DNA of 64,000 nt from Rhizobium leguminosarum bv. viciae USDA 2370 (GTDB lineage: Bacteria; Pseudomonadota; Alphaproteobacteria; Rhizobiales; Rhizobiaceae): assembly GCF_002008365.1 (NCBI RefSeq), contig NZ_MRDL01000059.1:62001-126000 (forward strand). Reading direction: 5' to 3'. Positions 53,727 to 62,468 of this stretch are shown in pieces. The notes beneath the pieces were generated by a model. That model saw only the letters and a list, made by a program, of their open reading frames with translations. It ran no database searches and had not been told where the DNA came from. The position numbers were made by a program, and so were the translations under genes. How positions within the stretch are numbered: position 1 is the stretch's first letter; each line of letters begins with the position of its first letter.

Positions 53727-54476
53727 TCAGCCTTCGACGGGCAATCGCAGTGTCACCACCGTGCCTCGGCCGAGCTCGCTTTCCAGACGGAGATGGCCCC
53801 GTGCTTCCCGAACGAATCGATTCACCATCGGCAATCCGAGGCCGCCAAGCCCCGATGCTTTCGTCGTGAAGAACGGATCGCTCGCCCTGCGTAGCACATC
53901 TTCTGTCATCCCGAGACCATTGTCCGAAATCCGCAATTCGATCCCGGCTGCGGCGCGTTCGTCGTCGATGGAGGTGGCTATGATTGAAATCACGCCGCCA
54001 TCCGGCATGGCGTCGCGCGCGTTGAGCAGCAGGTTCATAATGGCGCTTTGCAGCCCTACGCGGCTGCATCGGAAGATCGGAAGCGTCTCGCTGGCATATA
54101 TCTCGAACGCGATATTGCGATCCCAGGTCGCTTTGGCCAGGGCTTCGATCTCCATCAGGCAAGCCCTGATGTCGACCGGCTCGGCGGCGGCATTGCCGTC
54201 GCTCGCAAGGCGCATCGTCTGCTGAACGAGCGTTCCTGCACGCTGAAGCGAAATCCTGGCACTGGCGAAGATCGGCAGGAGGGTAGGGGCCATCTCGATG
54301 TCGGGACTGCGTGAAATCATGTTCAGCGCGGAGGTGGCGACCTGGATCAGATTGCCCAGATCGTGGACGACGCCAAATATGCCGTCGGCAGAATTTGCAT
54401 CGAAGGCAATCGCATCCGGTCGAGTGTGGGAAAAGTAAGCTTCATCAGCGAGGATGTTGGTATCTGACTGCGACAT
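53727..54476 (-). CDS. Short sensor histidine kinase without a sensing domain
   Basis: 249 residues from ATG 54476 (GAGGAG 7 bases upstream; an ATG at 54524 would add 16 residues). The phospho-acceptor region is FGVVHDLGNLIQVATSALNMI, an unusual H-box with His-Asp-Leu-Gly-Asn in place of HExRTP. The ATPase domain has NLLLNARDAMPDGGVI (N box), RISDNGLGMTEDV (G1), DPFFTTKASGLGGLGLPMV (F/G2). No membrane helix, PAS or GAF domain is visible; about 40 residues precede the H-box. The input must come from a partner. No response regulator gene is adjacent. Confidence 0.8.
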   Translation of the reverse strand: MSQSDTNILADEAYFSHTRPDAIAFDANSADGIFGVVHDLGNLIQVATSALNMISRSPDIEMAPTLLPIFASARISLQRAGTLVQQTMRLASDGNAAAEPVDIRACLMEIEALAKATWDRNIAFEIYASETLPIFRCSRVGLQSAIMNLLLNARDAMPDGGVISIIATSIDDERAAAGIELRISDNGLGMTEDVLRRASDPFFTTKASGLGGLGLPMVNRFVREARGHLRLESELGRGTVVTLRLPVEG

Positions 54477-54627
54477 GCTTTGCTCCTCATCCGCTCCAGC
54501 AACAGACATGTCGTTCCCGAGCAAATGGAGGCTATGACGCGAGCGGGGTTGTAGTCGATTGGTTCAAGGGTGAGGGAAAGCAATACCGTCGTATGGTCGC
54601 GCGCCGGATGCCGTTACCCTATTTTGG

Positions 54628-55830
54628 TCAGGAAAGCTGGGTAGCCTCGAACATGGCGGTCAGCCCAATGCCTCCGCCGATACCGATCATGGCCAGGCCG
54701 GTCGCGCCCGGCGCCCATCCGCTGAGGTCGCGGATCAGCTGGCTGTATAGTCGGGTAACGAGGATTGCGCCGGACGCCCCGAACGGGTGGCCCAAGGCAA
54801 TCGCTCCGCCGTTCCTGTTGATCGTATCGGCAGGAATATCGAGCTGATCCAGCGATGCCAGAACCTGGGCCGCGAAGGCCTCGTTGAATTCGATGGCATC
54901 GATGTCGGAGAGCGAGAGCCCGGACTGACGCTGCAGCAGCTTCCTGGTCGAGGCGACCGGCCCGATACCAAGCAGATTGGGATCCACACCGGCAGCGGCG
55001 CTATCGATGAAGGCAAGGCCCTTTTCGATGCCCATGCTTCTCGCCATTGCGCGGCTCATGACAAGTACCAGGCAGGCGCCGTCGTTCAGCGGGCAGGCAT
55101 TGCCTGCTGTCACCGAACCATCGGCCAGGAAGACCGGCCGGAGGTTTGCGAGCGCCGGGAGGGATGTGGAGGCACGTGGGCATTCGTCCCGTTCGATCTG
55201 ACCATGGCTGGTGGGAATTTCAACGATCTCGGGCCGAAAGATGCCCGCCTCGGCCGCCTGCACGGCGAGCCGGTGGCTGCGCAGGGCGAATTCATCCTGT
55301 CTCTGGCGCGTTATGCCGAACTGCCGCGCGACGTTTTCGGCGGCAATTCCCATTTCCGGATCGCCGATCGTTTCAGGCGAAAACCGGGCGCGCCCGTAAA
55401 ATCGCGGCGGCATCCCATTCGCCTTTGGTCTTTCGACGCGCCATGGCGCGGTGCTGACACTCTCCACGCCGCCGGCCAGAAAGCACGACCCGCCTTTCGC
55501 CTGGATCAGACGGGCTGCGGTGATGATCGCTTCCAGACCCGAGCCGCATTGCCGATCGATAGTCACGCCCGGAACCGCCATGGGCAGACCTGCGGTGAGG
55601 GCTGCCAGCCGCGCGATGTTTCCACCGCCACCTGCGGCGTTGCCCACCAGAACGTCGTCTATGGTGTCGGGGGCAATTCCCGTTTCGGAAAGGATCCGAT
55701 GAATGATCGGCGCAAGCAGGTCTTCCGCCGCGACAGTCGCAAGCGATCCGAAAGCCCGGCCGATCGGCGACCGGTAGGCGGCAACCACGACTGGCTGCCA
55801 ATCCTCGTCAGGCTGAAAGGCGTAGGACAA
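54628..55830 (-). CDS. Thiolase-family acyltransferase lacking the second catalytic Cys
   Basis: 400 residues, thiolase fold. The nucleophile is Cys95 in IDRQCGSGLEAI and the His is in NGGAIALGHPFGASGAILV. The C-terminal segment that normally reads CxGGGxG reads MIGIGGGIGLTAMFEA, so the acid/base Cys is replaced by Gly. It overlaps the acyl-CoA ligase gene by 23 bases. With thioesterase and ligase it forms a small acyl-CoA unit. Thiolytic or condensing activity may be altered. Confidence 0.82.
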   Translation of the reverse strand: MSYAFQPDEDWQPVVVAAYRSPIGRAFGSLATVAAEDLLAPIIHRILSETGIAPDTIDDVLVGNAAGGGGNIARLAALTAGLPMAVPGVTIDRQCGSGLEAIITAARLIQAKGGSCFLAGGVESVSTAPWRVERPKANGMPPRFYGRARFSPETIGDPEMGIAAENVARQFGITRQRQDEFALRSHRLAVQAAEAGIFRPEIVEIPTSHGQIERDECPRASTSLPALANLRPVFLADGSVTAGNACPLNDGACLVLVMSRAMARSMGIEKGLAFIDSAAAGVDPNLLGIGPVASTRKLLQRQSGLSLSDIDAIEFNEAFAAQVLASLDQLDIPADTINRNGGAIALGHPFGASGAILVTRLYSQLIRDLSGWAPGATGLAMIGIGGGIGLTAMFEATQLS

Positions 55831-57337
55831 GATCGTCTCCAGAAACCACGGCCCGCTCCACTTGCCCCCTCGAGATTTTCCCGCTGCTCGTCATCGGCCA
55901 GGACCTTATATGATAGAATTGCTTGGGGATCTTGTACTTCCCGAGCATCTGCGCGCAATGATCGGCCAGGATTTTCGGGTCCATCGTCTCTCCCGAGACA
56001 ACGGCGACGATCCGTTGGCCGAAATAGGCGTCCGGCAGCCCGAAGACAACGGCATCCTCTACACCGGGGCAGGCCTTGAGCGCACTCTCGACTTCGGCGG
56101 GATAAACGTTGTTGCCGCCTGATATCATCATGCCGCCCGCCCTGCCGATCACCCGCAGCATGCCATTGGCATCGAGTTCGCCGAGATCTCCAACCGTCGC
56201 TCCGGCTTCTGTGACCCGGAAGGCCTGACCGTCATCGCCCCAGAGATATCCATCCGCGATCAGGTCGCTTCTGACGAATATGGTTCCCGCCACATCGATC
56301 CCGACATCCTTTTCATCGGGGTCGCGAATGGAGATTTCCACGCCGGGATAGGCTCGTCCGACCCGGTCGATCGGAAAATCGATCTCGCCGCCCGCGAGGG
56401 TCGAGACGGTCATGAAACCAATCTCGGATGCGCCGTAATATTCCCGGATGCGCGCCTTCGGAAACAGGCGGCGCATGGATTCCACACCGTTGACATCGAG
56501 CTTTGCGCCGGCAGTGAGGACATCACGCAGGGAGGCCAGGGCCGGTTCACCCGTCCAGGCCCTGGCAATCCCGGCTATATGGGTGGGAACGGCGACCAGC
56601 CGTTCGATCCCTTCCGAGAAGAGGGCGCGTGCGACCGCACTAGGCTCCCATTTCCGGACTGAATGGAAGGTTGCCCCGGCATCAAGAGCTTCGACCAGCG
56701 CATAAAGCGCCAGGCCATGAGCCAAGGCTCCCGGGCACATTGTCGAGGGGGCGTCTTCGAGCTCGAAAACGACGCGTCCGCGATCGAGGCTCCGGCGCCA
56801 TTGCTCGCGCGAGCGACAATAGGCTTTCGGCTCGGCAGTGGTCCCCGACGTGAAGCCGATCAGAAAGATCTTATCGGCATCGACCGGCAGCTCGGCTGCA
56901 CCTTGCGTCGAGGCGAGGTCGAAAGCCTCCGCTCCGGCAGCGATGACGGGAATGCCAAGTCTTCGGGCAATTTCGGCGCTTGGTCCAGCATCGTCGTCGA
57001 CAATCAAAACGTCAGGCACCAGCCGCTCGATTATGCGTTCGATTCTTTCCGCCGGCATCATCGGGTCGACGACCGCGCAGGCATTTGGGTAGGCGGTGGC
57101 CGCCGCAAAATACTCGGCAAAGGCGATATGGTTGCCAAGGCTGAGAGCGGCAAGCTTCTCCACACCGGGCAGATCGAGCGTGCGGCGGTTCGAGCGAGGG
57201 AGATCTTGGAGAAAGCGATAAATTGCCTTGGCGCGGACATAGAGCTCGCCATAGCTGAGCGAACGCCCGTCGATCACCAGCGCCGGCTTGTCCGGTGTCT
57301 CCGTTGCATGTCGAAGAAGCTGCACATGGATCGGCAT
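55808..57337 (-). CDS. AMP-binding acyl-CoA ligase
   Basis: 509 residues from ATG 57337; the next upstream start would overlap the thioesterase gene. The adenylation core is FLIGFTSGTTAEPKAYCRSR (P-loop), YYGASEIGFMTVST (A5-like) and GDLGELDANGMLRVIGRAGGMMISGGNNVYPAEVESAL (A7/A8, quoted by GRAGGMMISGGNNVYPAEVE); the C-terminal Lys is in SSGKISRGQV. The family activates a carboxylic acid to its acyl-CoA. The substrate is unclear: a short or aryl acid is plausible because the enzyme is somewhat small and no fatty-acid signature is seen. It lies 29 bases after the thioesterase gene stop. Confidence 0.85.
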   Translation of the reverse strand: MPIHVQLLRHATETPDKPALVIDGRSLSYGELYVRAKAIYRFLQDLPRSNRRTLDLPGVEKLAALSLGNHIAFAEYFAAATAYPNACAVVDPMMPAERIERIIERLVPDVLIVDDDAGPSAEIARRLGIPVIAAGAEAFDLASTQGAAELPVDADKIFLIGFTSGTTAEPKAYCRSREQWRRSLDRGRVVFELEDAPSTMCPGALAHGLALYALVEALDAGATFHSVRKWEPSAVARALFSEGIERLVAVPTHIAGIARAWTGEPALASLRDVLTAGAKLDVNGVESMRRLFPKARIREYYGASEIGFMTVSTLAGGEIDFPIDRVGRAYPGVEISIRDPDEKDVGIDVAGTIFVRSDLIADGYLWGDDGQAFRVTEAGATVGDLGELDANGMLRVIGRAGGMMISGGNNVYPAEVESALKACPGVEDAVVFGLPDAYFGQRIVAVVSGETMDPKILADHCAQMLGKYKIPKQFYHIRSWPMTSSGKISRGQVERAVVSGDDLVLRLSA

Positions 57338-57366
57338 GGACACCCGCGGGTTTGAATGATCGGCCG

Positions 57367-57783
57367 TCAGCCCGGAGACAGAGCGGCTCTGGTCGTTTCG
57401 GGAATCGGCGTCGGGCGGCTGTCGGAGAGGCCGACGCAGACCCAGACGAAATGCGCCGATGCGCAATGGGCGCCATCGCGCTGGCGAAAGAGTTCGATCG
57501 CAAAGGACAGGCTCGTGCGCCCGATTTTCTCCACGTCCACCTTTGCCTCGACAACATCGTCAAGGTCGATGGGGCTGTGAAAGGTGATCTCCGCCTTCTT
57601 CACGTGATAGGCGACGCCGGAGGAAGTGTGGCGGAAATGGCTGAGAATTTGCCGTTGCCGCAGGAACTCGACGACTGCATCCTCGCAATAGTCGAGATAA
57701 CGGGAATTGTGGACATGACCATAGATGTCGATGTCTCGCATCGAGACCCGGAACGATGCTAAAGGCCTGTCGTCAACGCTCAT
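57367..57783 (-). CDS. Hot-dog-fold acyl-CoA thioesterase (4HBT-like)
   Basis: 138 residues from ATG 57783. The 4-hydroxybenzoyl-CoA-thioesterase motif is MRDIDIYGHVHNSRYLDYCEDA, with Asp in the catalytic position (DIDIYGHV) and an HNSRYLDY helix start. It hydrolyses an acyl-CoA and would complement the ligase gene that follows. The frame remains open upstream, but no stronger start is seen. The plus-strand MDR gene begins 53 bases away, so the two are divergent. Confidence 0.82.
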   Translation of the reverse strand: MSVDDRPLASFRVSMRDIDIYGHVHNSRYLDYCEDAVVEFLRQRQILSHFRHTSSGVAYHVKKAEITFHSPIDLDDVVEAKVDVEKIGRTSLSFAIELFRQRDGAHCASAHFVWVCVGLSDSRPTPIPETTRAALSPG

Positions 57784-57836
57784 TCGATCACCGAAAATTC
57801 GACGGGGTGATCTAACCGCAGTGTGTGGGGGATGCA

Positions 57837-58811
57837 ATGCAATATCAGGCGGTCGTGCGAAAATTCGGCCCGGCTCAGGATGTCGTCGAACTCGAGCAGG
57901 CTGCGCTGCCGCCGCTGCGGCGCGATGAGGTGAGGGTGCGCCTGCTGGCGCGGGCGATCAATCCGTCCGATATCATCACCATATCAGGAGCCTATAGCGG
58001 ACGCACCACATTGCCCTTCATTCCGGGCTTCGAAGCGTTCGGCGTGATTGAACAGTGCGGTGAAGAGGTTCATGGGCTTTCCCCCGGAACACGCGTGCTG
58101 CCGGTGCGCAGCGCCGGCGGCTGGCAGGAATTCAAGGATACCGATCCCGGCTGGTGCCTGCGTGTTCCGGACGAGCTCACCGACTTCGAGGCTGCGACGA
58201 GCTACGTCAATCCGATGACGGCCTGGTTGATGCTGCATGCCAAGATCGGGCTGAGGCCGGGCATGCGCATCGCCGTCAATGCCGCCGCCTCTTCGATCGG
58301 AGCGATATTGATCGATCTCGCCAACGCCGCAGGGGTGGAGCCGGTCGCCATCGTGCGCAGCGAAGGATCACTTGAGCGCCTGCGCGGCCGGGTCGAGGCT
58401 GTCATCATCGATAGGGAAGAAAGCGAAAGCGATCTGGTTGCCGGGCTCGCCGGCCGGCATGGGCTCGACGCAGTGCTCGACTGCGTCGGAGGAGCGCGCG
58501 CCGCAGTCCTCGCCGGTGCGCTGCGGCCGGGCGGACGTTTCGTGCATTACGGTCTGCTCTCGGGGCAGAGCATCCCGAATTCATTCTGGGCGTCCCATCC
58601 CGATATTTCCTTTTCCTATTTTCACCTTCGGGAATGGGTTCATTCGCAAGCCATGGGCGATGTCCAACAGGCCTATTCCGAGGTTGCGGCGCAGATCGTT
58701 TCGAAGGTCATCGCGACCGAGGTGCGCGAGGTGTTTCCTTTGGAAAATGTCAGGCAAGCCCTGCAGTCCGCGCTTCCCTTCCGAACGGGCGGCAAGGTGC
58801 TCTTGGCCTGA
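57837..58811 (+). CDS. MDR-family oxidoreductase (quinone-reductase-like)
   Basis: 324 residues from ATG 57837, with GGGGG about 6 bases upstream. It has the GroES-like N-terminal domain with INPSDIITISGAYSG and the zinc-free substrate loop, then the nucleotide zone IAVNAAASSIGAILIDLANAAGVEPVAIVRS. No structural-zinc Cys cluster is present, so this is of the NADPH:quinone reductase or enoyl reductase type rather than an alcohol dehydrogenase. Substrate unknown. The HxlR-family regulator gene ends 13 bases downstream on the other strand and may control the gene on its far side. Confidence 0.82.
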   Translation: MQYQAVVRKFGPAQDVVELEQAALPPLRRDEVRVRLLARAINPSDIITISGAYSGRTTLPFIPGFEAFGVIEQCGEEVHGLSPGTRVLPVRSAGGWQEFKDTDPGWCLRVPDELTDFEAATSYVNPMTAWLMLHAKIGLRPGMRIAVNAAASSIGAILIDLANAAGVEPVAIVRSEGSLERLRGRVEAVIIDREESESDLVAGLAGRHGLDAVLDCVGGARAAVLAGALRPGGRFVHYGLLSGQSIPNSFWASHPDISFSYFHLREWVHSQAMGDVQQAYSEVAAQIVSKVIATEVREVFPLENVRQALQSALPFRTGGKVLLA

Positions 58812-58824
58812 CAGGGCTTCGCCG

Positions 58825-59193
58825 CTAGGCGTTTTCGTGCCGTAGCCGAGCGATGCTGATTGCCGCATGGTTCTGCTCGGCCCATCCGACCAAGGCTTTC
58901 ATGGGGATGAGGAAGGATCGCCCCAGCTCCGTCAGTTCATATTCCACGCGAGGCGGAACCTGCGGATAGACGGTGCGCCGCACGAAGCCGTCCTGCTCCA
59001 GATGCTTCAGCGTCTTGGACAGCATCTGCTTCGAGATGTCTCCGATTTCACGCAGCAGTTCGTTGAAGCGCTTTTTCTCGTTTTCCAGCGCATCGAGTGT
59101 CAACAGGCTCCATTGATCACCGATGCGATCGAGCACGCCTCTGATCGGGCATCCAGCGCCGGGCTGTTGTCTTGGGTCATGCGTCTCTGACAC
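58825..59193 (-). CDS. HxlR-family transcriptional regulator
   Basis: 122 residues from GTG 59193, with AGGAG about 7 bases upstream; a longer frame to 59283 has a poorer start. GCPIRGVLDRIGDQWSLLTLDAL is the HxlR opening, with the Cys typical of redox-sensing members. Then RFNELLREIGDISKQMLSKTLKHLEQDGFVRR is the winged helix, followed by PRVEYELTELG. It is divergent from the SnoaL-like gene and shares its intergenic dyad at 59290-59308. It probably responds to a reactive electrophile or oxidant. Confidence 0.86.
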   Translation of the reverse strand: MSETHDPRQQPGAGCPIRGVLDRIGDQWSLLTLDALENEKKRFNELLREIGDISKQMLSKTLKHLEQDGFVRRTVYPQVPPRVEYELTELGRSFLIPMKALVGWAEQNHAAISIARLRHENA

Positions 59194-59289
59194 GGCTTTC
59201 TCCTGCAATTCTCGGTCATCGCCGGCTGACCTTGGCACCAGAAACTGCCTTCTTGCCTGAGATGCAGCGGTTTCATAGACCAAGCGTCA

Positions 59290-59308
59290 TAGTCTGTATT
59301 CTAGACTA
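59290..59308. promoter_or_regulatory. Candidate HxlR operator
   Basis: TAGTCT at 59290-59295 and AGACTA at 59303-59308 form a 6-bp inverted repeat with a 7-base spacer (GTATTCT). It lies in the 146-base intergenic region between the divergent HxlR and SnoaL-like genes, the usual place for HxlR autoregulation. Confidence 0.5.
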
Positions 59309-59339
59309 GCTCGCCGATCCATACCAAGGAGCTTAATGC

Positions 59340-59807
59340 ATGACATTCGGGAAATCGCTTTTCGCACTCGTCATTTTGGCGGGCATCGCCGCGCCGGCCG
59401 GCGCTTTTGCTGAATCGGCCACGCGGGATTTGAAGATCGAAGAAGCCAACCGGAAGCTGGTTGTCGAGTTCTACGACCGGTTCTTCAACAAGCACGATAT
59501 CGCGGCTGCCTCGGTCGTCGCCGACGACTACCGGCAGCACAATCCTCAAGTTCCCGATGGGAAGAAGCCTTTGATTTCCTTCTTCGCCGGCTTCTTCAAG
59601 GACAATGCCCAATCGAAGGCTGAGATCGTCCGCAGCGCCGCCGATGGCGATCTGGTCTGGCTGCATGTACACGCGACGAACGGCGCAGGCGATCTCGGCC
59701 AGGCGATCGTCGATATTTTCCGCGTCAAGGACGGCAAGATCGTCGAACACTGGGACGTGATCCAGGCCGTTCCGAAAGAGGCGGCAAACAAGAACACCAT
59801 GTTCTGA
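59340..59807 (+). CDS. Secreted SnoaL-like (NTF2-fold) protein
   Basis: 155 residues. Signal peptide MTFGKSLFALVILAGIAAPAG followed by AFAES, cleaved at about 25. The NTF2-like fold is indicated by EEANRKLVVEFYDRFFNKHDI, YRQHNPQVPDGKKPLISFFAGFF and the C-terminal DIFRVKDGKIVEHWDVIQ. Proteins of this group bind or convert small hydrophobic compounds; the substrate is unknown. It lies 146 bases from the divergent HxlR gene and is presumably controlled by it. A weak hairpin (ATGGGGCC, GGCCCCAT) follows at 59813-59840. Confidence 0.82.
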   Translation: MTFGKSLFALVILAGIAAPAGAFAESATRDLKIEEANRKLVVEFYDRFFNKHDIAAASVVADDYRQHNPQVPDGKKPLISFFAGFFKDNAQSKAEIVRSAADGDLVWLHVHATNGAGDLGQAIVDIFRVKDGKIVEHWDVIQAVPKEAANKNTMF

Positions 59808-59812
59808 GCTGG

Positions 59813-59840
59813 ATGGGGCCGGCTGCCTCGCTGGCCCCAT
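59813..59840 (+). terminator. Hairpin after the SnoaL-like gene
   Basis: ATGGGGCC at 59813-59820 pairs with GGCCCCAT at 59833-59840 with a 12-base loop. No clear T-run follows. The plus-strand SnoaL-like gene ends 5 bases earlier. Confidence 0.45.
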
Positions 59841-59969
59841 TATCGACACAGCGCGCCTGGTTCAGCCGTCTCTCTCGTTGCTGGCGATTTCCGCCGCACT
59901 GCTCGGTCAACATTTGCCGATGGCCTAACGCCCATACGCCAAGATGGCTGGTGCCATCAACCGATCCCG

Positions 59970-60437
59970 TCAATCAATCCGGGGACGCTCCGATTTCGGC
60001 GTTGCCAGCCCGTGTTTGGCAAGCTCCAGGGTCAGGATACGGGTTTCGAGAAGGTTGAAGATGCGCAGGATGGCCTCGATCGCATCGAACGGTTTCGTCA
60101 GAAAATCTTTCGCGCCAAGAGAAAGCGCCCGTCGGCGCGTCGGCAATGTTGCATCGGCGGTCAAAACCAGGATCGGCAGATAGCTGTTTTCAGGAATGAG
60201 CCTTGCGAAGGTCTCCAGCAAAGCGAAGCCATCAAGATCGGGCATCATCAGGTCGAGAAGAACGAGATCCACCGGATGTTCGCGAAAGAGCCGCAACGCC
60301 TCGCGTGGCTCGGTGGTGCTGATGAGTTCGTTGAAGCCTTCGCGTTTGAGAATGCGTTCCAACAGGGAAACATTTGCGGGCTCGTCGTCGACGATCAGGA
60401 TCGTCGATCGTCGCACGATGTCGGTGGGGTCTGTCAT
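59970..60437 (-). CDS. Single-domain response regulator
   Basis: 155 residues, a receiver domain and a short helical tail. ILIVDDEPANVSLLERIL carries the acidic pair, LVLLDLMMPDLDGFALL the phospho-Asp (about 61), VLTADAT the Thr station and FLTKPFD the Lys. There is no output domain. It follows the CHASE3/PAS kinase gene by 66 bases on the same strand and is likely part of its relay, as in DivK-like or CheY-like proteins. The C-terminal 30 residues (ETRILTLELAKHG) may add a helix. Confidence 0.86.
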   Translation of the reverse strand: MTDPTDIVRRSTILIVDDEPANVSLLERILKREGFNELISTTEPREALRLFREHPVDLVLLDLMMPDLDGFALLETFARLIPENSYLPILVLTADATLPTRRRALSLGAKDFLTKPFDAIEAILRIFNLLETRILTLELAKHGLATPKSERPRID

Positions 60438-60503
60438 GGGCCAAACGTTTCGTCAAAGGCGTTGGAGGATATCAGCGCGCGATCAAATCATAGGCGACGT
60501 CTT

Positions 60504-62468
60504 CTATGGCGGACTTTCGACGGAGAGGCCTCGTCTTCGGGTTCCCTGCGTCGCCACGGGCGGGCGCGGCAAATCGACGTGGAAGGTGGCGCCACCTTCC
60601 GGACGATTACTGAAGCCGAGCGCGCCGCCCATGGCGTCGATCAGATGACGCGACAGCGCAAGCCCGAGACCGGTCCCTTCTTGACCGATACGTTCTGCTC
60701 CCAGCCGATCGAATGGGGTGAAGAGCCGGGAAACGCGTTCCGCCGGGATGCCGGGACCGGTATCGCTGACCTCGATCCGAATAGTGTCGCCGCCCATCTC
60801 GCGGTGGCTCACGGTCACGCTTCCCTGTTGACGATTGTATTTCACCGCATTGGAGAGAAGGTTCAGGAACACCTGGAGGAGACGCCGCCGGTCAGCCAGG
60901 ACCGCCAGATCTCGCTCGGGCTCGACAACCTCTATGCGGATCTGCTGCTTGCCGCAGAGCGGCCTCGCAAGCGACACCGCTTCATCGATCACATCGGCGA
61001 CGCGTTGCGGTTCGATGGCAAGATCCATGCGCCCGGCCTCGATCCTCGCCATGTCGAGAACCTCGTCGATCAGGCTGAGCAGATGTCTGCCGGCCCTTAG
61101 AATTTGGGCGACGCTATCCCTGGAATCCGCATCGGTGACATCCATTTCCAGAAGCTGTGCGAAGCCGAGGACGGAATTCAACGGCGTGCGTAGCTCGTGG
61201 CTCATCCGTGACAGGAATTCGCTCTTGGCGTTGCTCGCGCGAACCGCATCCTCGCGGGCGGCAAGCAGGGCCTCTTCGATTTGCTTGCGCTCGGTAATAT
61301 CTCGCGTGATTTTGGAAAAACCGCGCAGGCGGCCCGCCTCATCATGCAGGGCAGTCACAACGACGTGAGACCAGAACCGAGAGCCGTCCTTGCGGATGCG
61401 CCAGCCTTCCGCCTCGGCCCGTCCGTCGCGGGCCGCCCTGGAAAGCTCTTCTGCCGGCAACGCCTCCCTGGTTTCGGCGGGATAGAAACGGGAAAAATGC
61501 TGGCCGATGATCTCTTCGGCCGCATAGCCACTGATCCGCTCCGCGCCGGCATTCCAGCTCACAACCAGCCCTGTGGTATCGAGCCCGAAAATACCGTAGT
61601 CGCTGACGCCCTCGACCAATAGCCGGAAGCGCTCCTCGCTTTCCGTCAGATCAGCCTCGCGCTTTTTCAAAAGCACGCTTGCATCTTCGAGCGCCTGTTC
61701 GAGACTGCCGAGTTCATCACGGAAGGGATCCGCTACCCTGACGACATCGCCCCGCGACAGTCGATGCGCTTGGGCTTTCAGGGCATGCACCCGACGGACG
61801 ATGCTTGCCGAAAACAGGAAAACGGCGACGAGCGCTCCGGCAAAACCAAGGAAACCGGCAGCGATCATCAGGCTTCGGGACAGAGTGCGAACCCGGTCCG
61901 CGGCCTCGGTCCTCGCGTGAAGCAGATCCGCCTCCCGCCGGCTCATCGCGTCGATTTCCTGTCTCAGCACGTCGAGTACCTGCTTGCCATCGATGAGTTT
62001 GGCCGCAAGGTCTTCGCGTCCGCCGGCGCGCAGGATGTCGGCCTGTTTCAGGAGTTGGAGACGATCGACCTTCGCGACGACGAGGGTGCGGATGCGTTCG
62101 AGACGGTTCTTTTGCTCTTCATCCCGCAACCGGCGACCGACTTCGTCGAGCACGACGGGCAGTCTTTCCTCAGCCCGGTTGAAGGGATCAAGAAAATCGG
62201 TTCTGCCGGTCAACAGATAACCCCGCATCGCGGTCGCCGCTTCAGCGATCGAGGCATGGATCTCCTGAATGCCCGACTGGATCTCGAGCGTGACCCGCAC
62301 CTGATCCTCGGCAATCCGGCTCTGCCGGTCGGCCACGAAGACCGAGGCGAGGGCTGCAAGCAGCAGCGCCAGCGGCACCGTGATGATGACGATACCCTTC
62401 GCGCGAAGGGGAAGGTCGGCAAAGCGCCACGCCGTCAGGCGCCCCGTCGGGGTCATTGTCGCGGTCAT
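60504..62468 (-). CDS. Membrane sensor histidine kinase (CHASE3-HAMP-PAS-HisKA-HATPase)
   Basis: 654 residues. TM1 at about 25-46, then a periplasmic CHASE3-type helical domain to about 200 (it has VTLEIQSGIQEIHASI and AATAMRGYLLTGRTDFLDPF), TM2 at about 203-228, HAMP and a coiled coil. A PAS domain follows (RFRLLVEGVSDYGIFGLDTTG), with a PAC tail. The H-box is FLSRMSHELRTPLNSVLGFAQ. The ATPase shows NLLSNAVKYN, VSDTGPGI and GTGLGLALSRHL. CHASE3 input suggests sensing of an unknown extracellular cue. It overlaps the NarL-type regulator gene by ATGA, so the two are coupled. Confidence 0.88.
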   Translation of the reverse strand: MTATMTPTGRLTAWRFADLPLRAKGIVIITVPLALLLAALASVFVADRQSRIAEDQVRVTLEIQSGIQEIHASIAEAATAMRGYLLTGRTDFLDPFNRAEERLPVVLDEVGRRLRDEEQKNRLERIRTLVVAKVDRLQLLKQADILRAGGREDLAAKLIDGKQVLDVLRQEIDAMSRREADLLHARTEAADRVRTLSRSLMIAAGFLGFAGALVAVFLFSASIVRRVHALKAQAHRLSRGDVVRVADPFRDELGSLEQALEDASVLLKKREADLTESEERFRLLVEGVSDYGIFGLDTTGLVVSWNAGAERISGYAAEEIIGQHFSRFYPAETREALPAEELSRAARDGRAEAEGWRIRKDGSRFWSHVVVTALHDEAGRLRGFSKITRDITERKQIEEALLAAREDAVRASNAKSEFLSRMSHELRTPLNSVLGFAQLLEMDVTDADSRDSVAQILRAGRHLLSLIDEVLDMARIEAGRMDLAIEPQRVADVIDEAVSLARPLCGKQQIRIEVVEPERDLAVLADRRRLLQVFLNLLSNAVKYNRQQGSVTVSHREMGGDTIRIEVSDTGPGIPAERVSRLFTPFDRLGAERIGQEGTGLGLALSRHLIDAMGGALGFSNRPEGGATFHVDLPRPPVATQGTRRRGLSVESPP

